From positions 1 through 30,369 of the forward strand of contig JBQTIB010000037.1 of NCBI GenBank assembly GCA_052389435.1: DNA of 30,369 bases, written 5' to 3'. Below, one piece after another: positions 1-6,865 of the stretch. This stretch comes from JBQTKD01 sp052389435. GTDB taxonomy: Bacteria > Actinomycetota > Actinomycetes > Sporichthyales > Sporichthyaceae. The notes under the pieces are model-generated. The model saw nothing but the letters and a program-made list of their open reading frames with translations, searched no databases and was not told the DNA's origin. The stretch's first letter is position 1. Each line of letters starts with the position of its first letter. A program made the translations under genes and the position numbers.

Positions 1-127
1 CGATCAACGGATTGATCGAACTGCATCGACGCATCGCTCGGGGTTTCCGCAATCGGGACAACTACCGGCTACGCATGCTGCTGATCGGCGGCGGACTGTC
101 CAGCCCCCACCTCAAGTAGGAAGAGCC
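1..127 (+). mobile_element. Right end of an ISL3-family insertion sequence
   Basis: The window opens inside an insertion sequence. A transposase C-terminus ends at 119, and the stop codon runs directly into GGAAGAGCC (119-127). Read inwards this is GGCTCTTCC, which fits the GGCTCTT-type terminal repeat known for ISL3 elements, so the element probably ends at 127. The eight bases after it (128-135) would be one copy of the target duplication, but the other copy lies outside the window. The left part of the element is not visible, so activity cannot be judged. Confidence 0.7.
3..119 (+). CDS. ISL3-type transposase, C-terminal fragment (partial)
   Basis: Thirty-eight codons are open from the window edge to a TAG at 117-119. 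The peptide contains the run HRRIARGFRN followed by NYRLRMLL, which resembles the conserved C-terminal end of DDE transposases of the ISL3 family. The catalytic DDE residues lie upstream, outside the window. The gene is cut by the window edge, so no truncation can be claimed. It marks the neighbouring 0.3-3 kb as a region open to insertion. Confidence 0.75.
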   Translation: MNGLIELHRRIARGFRNRDNYRLRMLLIGGGLSSPHLK

Positions 128-300
128 TGTTTTGGGCTTCGGCGCAGCTAGCATTGAAGGCCATGCAAGGCACGCGGGATCCCGCTGGACTACTTATTCC
201 CATCGGGCGCCGACATTGCCGACATTGCCGACAGCATGAGCACATTCGTAGCGCACGGACAGCCGCCCCACTCGACGAACTTCGAGCAGGCGGCTTTCAC

Positions 301-975
301 TCAGTCCGAGTGCAGATAGACTTCGTCGCGCAGCGCGATGTAGTCGTGTGAGTCGGGGATTAGAACGTTCTGCATCGCATCCATGCACGTGTTCGCTCGC
401 GCAGTCGCGGTTCCCCGTTCGCCGAGCCCGAGTGCATGTCCCAGCTCGTGACACGCTGTGGATCGCTTCTCGGCTGCCGTGTCGTTCACGGTGGTGTTGA
501 GATAGATCATGGTACCGATCGGCGGGTCTTCTCCGACGCCCGCTCCCATGAAGTGGCCGTCGACCCAGAATCGCGGGCGCATGCAGCCGTACATCTCGAA
601 GCCCGGATCGGGCTGTCCGCACTCCGCGATCGTGTTCGTGTTGTTTCTCGGATACACGTGAACGCACTGATCCGAGCCCGCGTTACAGGAGGTCCGGTAG
701 TACACGCTAATGGGGACGCTGTAGTTGGGATAGGCCTTGTTCCACTCGGTGACTGCGCTTCCGACCGGCCAGGTCGATTCGGTGTGGTCCACGAAGTAGA
801 CAGGCGCTCGCGTGCTGCCGATCTGCTCCCAGTGGCCGGGGCTTACCTGGTTACCGGAGCTATCGCCATAGTTGGCCTCAGCGGGGACTCCAGGAATGCC
901 GACTGTCACTAGCAGCGTCAATGCGGCGACCGCGGACCGCCGCCCCATACGCTTCGCTCGAGATACATTTCTCAC
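301..975 (-). CDS. Secreted metzincin-like zinc metallopeptidase
   Basis: A 224-residue exported protein. Residues 1-34 look like a signal peptide: basic N-terminus, hydrophobic AALTLLVTVG, then a small-residue cleavage site near AEA. The zinc site is HELGHALG with H176, E177 and H180, followed by G183. The metzincin pattern HExxHxxGxxH/D would put a His or Asp at 186, but here it is Glu. Six cysteines in the mature part suggest disulfides and secretion. The N-terminal half has no domain I recognise. The GTG start at 975 overlaps the TGA of the upstream lipoprotein gene (GTGA), so the two are probably translationally coupled. The gene lies beside an insertion sequence, and its base composition looks slightly less GC-rich than the core genes. 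The peptidase call is good; the substrate is unknown. Confidence 0.75.
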   Translation of the reverse strand: MRNVSRAKRMGRRSAVAALTLLVTVGIPGVPAEANYGDSSGNQVSPGHWEQIGSTRAPVYFVDHTESTWPVGSAVTEWNKAYPNYSVPISVYYRTSCNAGSDQCVHVYPRNNTNTIAECGQPDPGFEMYGCMRPRFWVDGHFMGAGVGEDPPIGTMIYLNTTVNDTAAEKRSTACHELGHALGLGERGTATARANTCMDAMQNVLIPDSHDYIALRDEVYLHSD

Positions 976-1436
976 GCCGGGTCTTCCTCTTCCCAGGTTG
1001 CGTTAAACTTTTGCTTGCAGAAGTCGTGTCGGATTCGCGCCTTCTCCGCCTTGGGAACTTCGGGTGGTGGGCTTTTCGGATCGGCAGGCTTCTGGGTGCG
1101 CAGAACGATTCCCGCGAATCGTCCGTCCGGGAATTTGCACACGATGCTATATAGCGGATTCGCGTTCTCCGCCTTCTTCAGCTTCTTGTACTTGTCGCGG
1201 CCCTTGGCGAGGGTTTCATCGTCGACCGGTCCGTTCTGCTCGAGTGCCTTGGCCTTCTCGGATCCTGGAGCGGGCGTCGGATCGTCGACGGGCACACTCG
1301 TCGAGTCGCTTCCCACGCCCGACAAGCCCGCCGTTTCGACGGAAGTGCTGTCGCCGCCGCAACCCGCCAAGGCGAAGCTCAGCAGGAAGGTGAGCGACAA
1401 GGCCGTTGCCGGCTTGCGTGAGAGCGAGGGGCGCAT
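972..1436 (-). CDS. Small lipoprotein coupled to the metallopeptidase
   Basis: A 154-residue protein with an N-terminal lipoprotein signal: MRPSLSRK, a hydrophobic stretch, then the lipobox LAGC with the lipidated Cys at 26. A Ser/Thr/Pro-rich linker follows, then a charged Lys/Glu-rich region and a C-terminal domain with two cysteines (IVCKFPDG and DFCKQ) that could form a disulfide. I chose ATG 1436 because AAGGAT lies just upstream; the frame stays open further upstream but without a ribosome site, and that would hide the signal sequence. Its stop overlaps the start of the metallopeptidase, so the two form an operon. A role as partner, anchor or inhibitor of the peptidase is inference only. 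I do not recognise the family. Confidence 0.65.
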   Translation of the reverse strand: MRPSLSRKPATALSLTFLLSFALAGCGGDSTSVETAGLSGVGSDSTSVPVDDPTPAPGSEKAKALEQNGPVDDETLAKGRDKYKKLKKAENANPLYSIVCKFPDGRFAGIVLRTQKPADPKSPPPEVPKAEKARIRHDFCKQKFNATWEEEDPA

Positions 1437-2139
1437 CGTGTCATCCTTGTTGGCGGCGGGCCCGCGACGAGCCCGCTTCATCTGCAAGACGCAGGAACCT
1501 CGCGGATCGTTCGCTTCAGGCTCCAACTTTTCTGGTCGGACAATCACGAGGGTGCCCCTGTCGGGCTGGCCACGCGGTGAAACCCCGATGTCCTAGACGT
1601 TCGGCGAACCCGGCGTCAGTTGAAAGGGCGAGACGGATACGGATACCGGCGAACCGCGCATTTCGGACGCCGATTCGAGGATGAAACTAGGCACTGCTTC
1701 GACGAAGGCGTAGCTCCTGCAACTCAGGCGCAACCGAAACTGTCGCAGCCGGGCCCTGCCCGGCGGAGGCGTCGACGCTCCGCCAGTTCGGCCTCAACGG
1801 GCCCGACGCACGCTCTCCCGCCGAAACCTTCTCGCACTACATCAGCACGCCTCGGCGCCAGTAGCGTGGAAGGACCCGCTCTCCTGTCCTCGAGACGGCC
1901 CGGGTAGGCGCCGGCGGGCATCTCCAAGAGGGCGTAGGCCTCCGCGGCGCGCGCTTTGGTGGCAGTCCACGACGTCGACGGTCCGGAGATGTTCGCCGGT
2001 GGGCAAACTGCCGAGGCAGTCGCCGGGCTTGACCTCCAGCATCCGCAGCCGGCAGGCCCGGTGCCTCAGATCGCACTTACGAGCAAGTCGTCTTGCGTTG
2101 CCCCGTGCATACTGTCTGCATAGCAAGTATGCTCAAAGT
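1437..2139. other. Gene-poor stretch with a decayed gene remnant
   Basis: About 700 bases without an intact gene. The minus-strand operon promoter must lie in its left part, but I see no convincing -35/-10 pair. The open frames here have no recognisable motifs and overlap each other on both strands. The only recognisable content is the frameshifted septum-formation-domain remnant at about 1889-2044 and the toxin-antitoxin promoter at the right end. Confidence 0.6.
1889..2044 (-). pseudogene. Frameshifted remnant of a septum-formation-domain (DUF4190-type) protein
   Basis: Reading the minus strand from about 2042, the peptide KPGDCLGSLPTGEHL then VDVVDCH resembles the GDC...VPC-H core of Septum_form-type extracellular domains. 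At about 1957 one surplus base in the CCAAA tract shifts the frame. Deleting it restores AAEAYALLEMPAGAYPG, the expected continuation (AEVYA..xLPxGxYPG). After that no frame continues the family, and stops are reached, so the C-terminal half is lost or scrambled. No start with an export signal is visible. This is a gene fragment, not a working gene; a sequencing error could explain the first shift but not the rest. Confidence 0.55.
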
Positions 2140-2142
2140 ATG
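2107..2142 (+). promoter_or_regulatory. Phased half-site operator and probable leaderless promoter of the vapBC-type pair
   Basis: Four related half-sites precede and overlap the antitoxin start: GCATA at 2107, GCATA at 2118, TATGC at 2128 and TATG at 2139. They are spaced 11, 10 and 11 bases, about one helical turn each, and the inner two form the inverted repeat GCATA-N5-TATGC. TATGCT (2128-2133) also fits a TANNNT -10 box six bases before the ATG at 2140. There is no Shine-Dalgarno sequence, so the message may be leaderless. Ribbon-helix-helix antitoxins usually repress their own promoter at such sites. Confidence 0.5.
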
Positions 2143-2364
2143 AAGAGTCGAGTGACCGTCACCGTCGATCAAGCGGTCCTCGCGGAAGCCGAGGCGGCGG
2201 TGGCGGCCGGTGAAGCAACGTCGGTGAGCGCGTGGGTCGCCGAGGCCATGGCACAGCGGGCTCGGCGGGAGACCCTGCGCGAGGTGTTGGCCGAGATTCG
2301 CGCGGACCTTGGCCCGGCTACGGACGAGGAGACGGCGTGGGCTCGCAGCGCCCTCGGCCTGTAG
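2140..2364 (+). CDS. VapB-type ribbon-helix-helix antitoxin
   Basis: A 74-residue protein. The N-terminus (MKSRVTVTVDQAVLAEAEAAV) has the strand then helix of a ribbon-helix-helix DNA-binding domain, followed by SVSAWVAEAMAQRARRE, the second helix. The C-terminal part is acidic and amphipathic, as expected for the segment that wraps the toxin. The start is ATG 2140; a longer frame exists, but it lacks a ribosome site and would run through the operator. The toxin gene begins inside the last ten codons, the usual antitoxin-first arrangement. Function by family: neutralises the PIN toxin and represses the operon. The exact VapB subfamily was not determined. Confidence 0.8.
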   Translation: MKSRVTVTVDQAVLAEAEAAVAAGEATSVSAWVAEAMAQRARRETLREVLAEIRADLGPATDEETAWARSALGL

Positions 2365-2717
2365 TCCTGGACGCCGGCGCGCTGATCGCCTTCGAACGCC
2401 TGGATCGGCGGATGGTGCGACTGCTCGAATTGGCCGAGGACGTCTACGTTCCCGGTGGGGTTCTCGCCCAGGTGTGGCGCAACCCGGCTCGCCAGGTCCG
2501 CCTGGTCCGCCTGCTCGGCGCCGACGGCGTACGGATCGCAGCCCTGGACGGCGAAGAGGCCCGCGCGGTCGGGCAACTGTGCGCCGCCACGGGAACTTCC
2601 GACGTCGTGGACGCGTCCGTCGTCCTGCTCGCGCACAGGGTGGGCGGCGTTCCGGTCAGCAGCGACGTCGCGGACCTTCACCGGATCGACCCGCACCTGG
2701 AAGTCGTGGAGTGCTGA
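2337..2717 (+). CDS. PIN-domain toxin (VapC-type ribonuclease)
   Basis: A 126-residue PIN-domain protein, normal VapC length. The first catalytic Asp is in VVLDAGALIAFE near the N-terminus, the central acidic pair in DVVDASVVLLA, and the last in SSDVADL; these coordinate magnesium for RNA cleavage in the family. I chose GTG 2337, within the antitoxin gene (28 bases of overlap), because GAGGAGA lies five bases upstream and the protein then begins just before the first strand. The RNA target cannot be predicted. The pair sits beside an insertion sequence and gene debris, typical for mobile toxin-antitoxin modules. All four acidic positions appear intact, so the toxin is probably active. Confidence 0.85.
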   Translation: MGSQRPRPVVLDAGALIAFERLDRRMVRLLELAEDVYVPGGVLAQVWRNPARQVRLVRLLGADGVRIAALDGEEARAVGQLCAATGTSDVVDASVVLLAHRVGGVPVSSDVADLHRIDPHLEVVEC

Positions 2718-2735
2718 ACGAGGTCGGCGACCGAG

Positions 2736-3002
2736 TTACATGGCGCTGGCCAGTCCGGCGCGGCCGGACGCCGACGCCTGGTCGGTCGGGCGCGCCTCGA
2801 TTCGGGTAGCACCCTGACCTCTGTCGACCAGACAGGCGTCCCAGCGCCCGTGGGCGATGACCAGCAGCGGCCGCTCGCCGTTCGCGGGCATCACGTAGAG
2901 GTCGCCGTCCCGCTGCTTGACGCAGCCGGCCTCGGGACCGAACTCCTGGACCAACCGGTACTGGCCGGTGTCCCAGTTGCGCTTGTAGACCAGAACCGCC
3001 AT
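2736..3002 (-). CDS. Small protein of unknown function
   Basis: An 88-residue protein with no family I recognise. The start ATG 3002 is well supported: GAAGGAG lies six bases upstream. The N-terminal two thirds (MAVLVYKRNWDTGQYRLVQ...) looks like a small compact beta-rich domain with two cysteines; the C-terminal 20 residues are Ala/Gly/Arg-rich and probably disordered. No signal peptide or membrane segment. It converges with the toxin gene with only 18 bases between stops. The strong ribosome site and non-random composition favour a real gene. Confidence 0.5.
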   Translation of the reverse strand: MAVLVYKRNWDTGQYRLVQEFGPEAGCVKQRDGDLYVMPANGERPLLVIAHGRWDACLVDRGQGATRIEARPTDQASASGRAGLASAM

Positions 3003-3147
3003 CCGGCACTCCTTCGGCGCACGACCTCGACAATGCGCGGCGCCCTCACGTTCGACGCTACGCCCACGCTCGGCTACTCGCCGGTTGACGCGCCGTCCAC
3101 GCGAGACGGCCGACCGACCAAGCCCGGCCCACTCCCCGACATAACTC

Positions 3148-4020
3148 CTACTCCACCGGCCCGGCCGGTCCCTGCCAGTCTGCCTCGCGGCCGGTGTGCG
3201 CGACGCCCGGCGCGAACTTCCCGTCCCACATCCGGCTCATCGTCACGAAGACGTACCCCTGGGCCCTCAGGTCGGCCACGATGCGCTGCACCGCGTCGAC
3301 GGTGCTCGAGTACAGGTCGTGCAGCAGCACGACGGACCCGGGACGCACCGCGTCCACCACCCGGCGGTGCACCACGTCGGCGTCGCGGTCCCGCCAGTCC
3401 TGCGGGTCGACCGACCACAGCGCGATCGGCAGCCCCATCGAGCGCAGCGCCTCGGCGACCGAGGAGTCCACGGCGCCGTACGGCGGACGGAACAGGCTCG
3501 GTCGACCGCCGACGGCCGCGGCGATCTCGCCGTCGGTCCGATGGACCTGCTCGGCGAACTGACTGTCCGTCAGTCCGGGTAGCGCGGCGTGGTCCCAACC
3601 GTGGCTGGCGACCTCGCCCAGTTCGGCCGCGGCTCTCGTCGTCTCGGCGAACTGGCGCACCCGGCTGCCCAGGACGAAGAAGGTCGCCGGTACCTCTGCC
3701 TCCCGCAGCATCCCGAGCAGCCGTTCGGTGTGCTCCGACGGCCCGTCGTCGAAGGTGAGCGCCACACACCGTTCGACCCTGCAGTCGATCTGGGACAGTC
3801 CCTCGGCGATCGGCCGCGCCAGCTCCTCCGGAGCGGCCCGCTCGGGAGGCGACGGCTCTCCCGACACCTCGTGCGCCACGAGTTCCCACGGCCTTTCGGC
3901 GGCCGGCGCAGTCGAAACCTCGGCCGCCGACGGTGCAGCGGCGACGGCGCCCGCCACCACGACGTACCCCAACCCAGCGACGACGGCCGTCACGGCCGCA
4001 CGACGAAAACGCTCCCCCAT
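3148..4020 (-). CDS. Exported polysaccharide deacetylase (NodB domain)
   Basis: A 290-residue carbohydrate esterase family 4 protein that removes acetyl groups from cell-wall or exopolysaccharide sugars using a metal ion. An N-terminal hydrophobic segment (residues about 8-30) is a signal peptide or anchor. The NodB motifs are in order: TFDDGP at 89-94 (D91 base, D92 metal), HGWDH with metal ligands H140 and H144, RPPYGAVD, LWSVDPQDW, and LLHDLY with the last catalytic His. All key residues are present. I chose ATG 4020, preceded by a GGTGGGGG-like ribosome site; GTG 4029 is possible and adds three residues. It diverges from uppP across 268 bases. Peptidoglycan is the likeliest substrate, but this is inference. 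Confidence 0.9.
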   Translation of the reverse strand: MGERFRRAAVTAVVAGLGYVVVAGAVAAAPSAAEVSTAPAAERPWELVAHEVSGEPSPPERAAPEELARPIAEGLSQIDCRVERCVALTFDDGPSEHTERLLGMLREAEVPATFFVLGSRVRQFAETTRAAAELGEVASHGWDHAALPGLTDSQFAEQVHRTDGEIAAAVGGRPSLFRPPYGAVDSSVAEALRSMGLPIALWSVDPQDWRDRDADVVHRRVVDAVRPGSVVLLHDLYSSTVDAVQRIVADLRAQGYVFVTMSRMWDGKFAPGVAHTGREADWQGPAGPVE

Positions 4021-4288
4021 GGCCCCCACCCGAGTGATCGCGGACGATCTGGGACAAGCCTGTCGTTGCGCACCCGCACGTACCCACCCGTATCGGGAAA
4101 AATCCCGACGATCTCGGCGCCGCTCTCGGCAACGAAATCCGAGGCTGCGTCAGTCGATCACCGGGAGGTGCGTCACCCGAGCGGCCAGTCACGCTGCGGG
4201 AGGCCGCTCCCAGCGCCTACCCTTGATCAAACTGGCGGGGCAGGTCTTCGCCGTTCGAGGCAGTGCAAGCGGCGGGGGTCGCGTCAAC

Positions 4289-5173
4289 GTGGTGGAGTGG
4301 TTCCAGGCCGTGTTCCTCGGCCTGCTTCAGGGGCTGACGGAGTTCCTTCCGATCTCCTCCAGCGCGCACCTGCGCATCTTCCCCGACCTGTTCGGCTGGA
4401 AGGACCCGGGCGCGTCGTTCACCGCCGTCATCCAGATCGGCACCGAGCTCGCGGTGCTCCTCTACTTCCGCAACGACATCTGGAACATCTCCAAGACCTG
4501 GACGCAATCGCTGTTCAAGCCGGAACTGCGCAGCCACGTCGACGCCCGCATGGGCTGGTACGTCATCGTCGGAACGATCCCGATCGCCCTGCTCGGCATC
4601 GCCTTCCAGGACGACATCAAGACCGGCGCCCGCAACCTCTGGATCGTCGGCACGATGCTCATCGTGATGGGCCTGGTGCTCGCCGCCGCGGAGCGGATCG
4701 GCAAGCTGCATCGCGGCGCCGAGGACCTGCAGATGCGCGACGGCCTGTTCTGCGGCCTCGCGCAGGCCTGCGCCCTGATCCCCGGGGTGTCCCGCTCCGG
4801 CGCGACGATCTCGATGGGCCTCGCGCTCGGCCAGCAGCGCGCCACCGCCACCCGGTTCGCCTTCCTGCTCGCCATTCCCGCGGTCGTCGCGGCCGGCATC
4901 TTCCAGATCGAAGACGTCACCTCCGGCGACTCCCCCTACAGCGGCGGTCAGACGATCCTCGCGTTGATCATCGCCTTCCTCGTCGGCTACGCGGCGATCG
5001 CCTGGCTGCTGCGCTACGTCAGCACCCACACCTACACCCCGTTCGTGATCTACCGCGTGGTGCTCGGCGTGCTCGTGCTGATCCTCGTCGCCACCGGCGT
5101 CCTCGACGCGAAGAGCGACATCGAAGCCGCCCCGCACTCCCCCACGGTCACCGCCCCGCTGGCCGCTAGCTGA
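4289..5173 (+). CDS. uppP: Undecaprenyl-diphosphatase (bacitracin-resistance type)
   Basis: A 294-residue integral membrane enzyme that dephosphorylates undecaprenyl pyrophosphate, recycling the lipid carrier for peptidoglycan synthesis and giving bacitracin tolerance. The two signature regions are clear: QGLTEFLPISSSAH at 14-27 (Q14 and E18 form the (E/Q)xxxE motif) and PGVSRSGAT at about 165-173. Seven or more hydrophobic segments follow the family pattern. Length is normal. Start: GTG 4289 or the adjacent GTG 4292, with a GGCGGGGGT run upstream; both begin at the conserved EWFQAVFLGLLQG. The stop is followed at once by two palindromic repeats. Confidence 0.95.
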   Translation: MVEWFQAVFLGLLQGLTEFLPISSSAHLRIFPDLFGWKDPGASFTAVIQIGTELAVLLYFRNDIWNISKTWTQSLFKPELRSHVDARMGWYVIVGTIPIALLGIAFQDDIKTGARNLWIVGTMLIVMGLVLAAAERIGKLHRGAEDLQMRDGLFCGLAQACALIPGVSRSGATISMGLALGQQRATATRFAFLLAIPAVVAAGIFQIEDVTSGDSPYSGGQTILALIIAFLVGYAAIAWLLRYVSTHTYTPFVIYRVVLGVLVLILVATGVLDAKSDIEAAPHSPTVTAPLAAS

Positions 5174-5184
5174 CCTACCACCCA

Positions 5185-5230
5185 GGCGTCCGAAGAATCG
5201 AGCCCCCGGGACCACATCTCCTCGGACGCC
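5185..5230 (+). repeat. 46-bp palindromic repeat, copy 1
   Basis: Begins GGCGTCCGA and ends TCGGACGCC, a perfect 9-base inverted pair around a conserved core containing GAATCGAGCCCCC and ACCACA. It lies 11 bases after the uppP stop. By eye it matches copy 2 at 40 of 46 positions and copy 3 at 41 of 46, without gaps and in the same orientation. No T-tract follows, so it is not a standard terminator. Confidence 0.75.
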
Positions 5231-5268
5231 CCGCTCCCCCGACCCTGCCCCAGCCCCCGCCACCTCGA

Positions 5269-5314
5269 CGCGTCCGAGGAATCGAGCCCCCCGCACCACA
5301 CCTCTTCGGACGCC
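5269..5314 (+). repeat. 46-bp palindromic repeat, copy 2
   Basis: Same element as copy 1, 38 bases downstream of it and 82 bases before the DUF559 start. Arms GCGTCCGA and TCGGACGC are perfectly complementary. The six differences from copy 1 are scattered, so this is an old or diverging copy, not a fresh duplication. Confidence 0.75.
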
Positions 5315-5396
5315 CCGTCAGATCGACGGGCGGTTTGTCCGAGATTGCGCCGCGAGAGGGCAAAAGTGTCGGCGCCGTCGGTGAAGATTCCGCGTC

Positions 5397-6350
5397 ATGA
5401 GAGAGATCACCGCGGAGACGATCCGCCGCCGCCGGCGCCGCGCGCGCGTCGCCGAGTTGGCCACGCACACCGGCGGGGTGCTGGACCGCCGCACGCTCTA
5501 CCGGTTGGGCATCACCCGCTGGGAGCTCGCCGCCGAGCTCCGGGCGCAGCGGTGGAGCGCGCCCGGGCGCCAGACGGTCCGCGTCGCCGCGGGCGACCCG
5601 CAGCTCGCTCGATGGAATCGCGCCCTCTACGAGGTGGGGAAGAGCGCGGTTCTCGACGGCGTGTCCGCGTTGCAGGCCTCGGGCCTGCGCCACTTCGACG
5701 AGGCGGCGGTGCACGTCGCGGTCCCGAAGTCGGCCAATCCGCGCCGCTGCCGCGACGTCGTAGTCCACGAGACCCGGCGGTACGACAGGGAGACGATCCT
5801 GACCGACGGGATTGCGCGTACCCGCCCGGCCACGGCCGCCGTACACGCCGTCCTGTGGGCGCGGTCGGATCGCCAGGCCGCGACGATCGTGCTCATGGCA
5901 GGCCAACAACGGCTGTTCACCCTGGCGGAGTTCTGCGACGAGGTCGAGAAGATCCGGAGGGACGCGCGCCGTGGGCTGCTTCGCGCTCTACGTTCTGAGT
6001 TGGCCGGCGGCATCGAGGCGATCGGCGAACGCGACTTCGCTCGAATGTGCGCCAAACGTGGCCTCCCGCAGCCGACCCGGCAGGTCAGCCGCAGAACCGC
6101 CGGCGGACGGTGGATCTTCGACAACGTCTGGGAGCCCTACGCCCTCATCGCCGAGATCGACGGCTCGCAGCACCTCGAGCCGACCTCCTGGATCGGCGAC
6201 GCGCTGAAGCAGAACGTCGCAAGCCTGAACGGTCACACCGTGCTCCGAATCCCGAACATCGCCCTTCGGCTCGACCCGGAACCGTTCCTGGACCAGCTCG
6301 AACAGGCACTACGCGACCGAGGCTGGCCCGGACCCAACCGAGCCGCCTGA
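5397..6350 (+). CDS. AbiEi-like N-terminal domain fused to a DUF559 (Vsr-like) endonuclease domain
   Basis: A 317-residue protein. The N-terminus is very basic (RRRRRRAR) and leads into a winged-helix region with GGVLDRRTLYRLGITRWEL, like the AbiEi N-terminal domain of type IV toxin-antitoxin antitoxins. The C-terminal third has the PD-(D/E)XK-type core of DUF559/Vsr-like nucleases: YALIAEIDGSQHLE supplies the acidic metal ligands and GHTVLRIPN the last strand. Such two-domain proteins are common, multi-copy and uncharacterised in actinobacteria. Start ATG 5397 has only a weak ribosome site. The gene is alone on its strand and is bracketed by the 46-bp palindromes. A role in DNA repair, defence or element mobility is open; no partner toxin gene is adjacent. 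Confidence 0.75.
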   Translation: MREITAETIRRRRRRARVAELATHTGGVLDRRTLYRLGITRWELAAELRAQRWSAPGRQTVRVAAGDPQLARWNRALYEVGKSAVLDGVSALQASGLRHFDEAAVHVAVPKSANPRRCRDVVVHETRRYDRETILTDGIARTRPATAAVHAVLWARSDRQAATIVLMAGQQRLFTLAEFCDEVEKIRRDARRGLLRALRSELAGGIEAIGERDFARMCAKRGLPQPTRQVSRRTAGGRWIFDNVWEPYALIAEIDGSQHLEPTSWIGDALKQNVASLNGHTVLRIPNIALRLDPEPFLDQLEQALRDRGWPGPNRAA

Positions 6351-6359
6351 ACCCGCGCA

Positions 6360-6405
6360 GGCGTCCGAAGAAACGAGCCCCGGGGACCACACTTCCTCGG
6401 ACACC
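6360..6405 (+). repeat. 46-bp palindromic repeat, copy 3
   Basis: Same element as at 5185 and 5269, ten bases after the DUF559 gene stop. The right arm has one change (TCGGACACC), so the outer stem has one mismatch. A short tandem of CCCGGACA-like units follows at 6402-6420. It separates the DUF559 gene from the convergent thioesterase gene. Confidence 0.7.
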
Positions 6406-6445
6406 CGGACACCCGGACGCCGCTGACGCCTGGGACGCCGCGGGA

Positions 6446-6865
6446 CTACGCGGGACGAAGCGGCGCCGGGGAGCCCAGCGCATCGCGGATCGGCGGCGGG
6501 ATCTCGCGCTTGCCGGAGCCGTCGGTCGCTACGACGACGTAGGTCGTGCGTCCGGAGCACGTGGCCTCCCCGGAGCGGCGGACCTCGAAGTCGATGGCGA
6601 AGGAGGTCCGGCCAAGGTAGGCGGTCGAGACCGCGATCGTCACCGCGTCGTGGAAGCCGACGCCGGTGCGCCAGTCGATCTCGTTGCGCACCAACTGCAC
6701 GTCGTAGCCCGCGTCGAGCATGGCGCGATAGGTCAGCCCGCCCGCCTCCAGAAAAGAGGTGAAGGCCTCGTCGAACCACATGAGGTACCAGCCGTTGAAC
6801 ACCACGCCCTGCGCGTCCACCTCGTGGTAGCGGACGCGCACGGGGAACTCCCGAGGCCCCGTCAC
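6446..6865 (-). CDS. Hotdog-fold acyl-CoA thioesterase (YbgC/4HBT type)
   Basis: A 139-residue single-domain hotdog protein, the usual size for the family. The signature YHEVDAQGVVFNGWYLMWFDEA near the N-terminus contains the catalytic Asp (VDAQG) and the Gly-Val-x-Asn segment that caps the substrate, followed by the long central helix. It would hydrolyse acyl-CoA thioesters; the acyl chain cannot be predicted. The start is GTG 6865, whose bases overlap the TGA of the upstream Ddn-type gene (GTGA), so the two are co-transcribed and coupled. No signal peptide; cytoplasmic. Confidence 0.85.
   Translation of the reverse strand: MTGPREFPVRVRYHEVDAQGVVFNGWYLMWFDEAFTSFLEAGGLTYRAMLDAGYDVQLVRNEIDWRTGVGFHDAVTIAVSTAYLGRTSFAIDFEVRRSGEATCSGRTTYVVVATDGSGKREIPPPIRDALGSPAPLRPA

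Noticed and set aside
1620..1907. Plus-strand open frames in the gene-poor stretch
   Set aside because: Arg/Pro/Ser-rich translations with no ribosome site or motif, overlapping the minus-strand pseudogene remnant.
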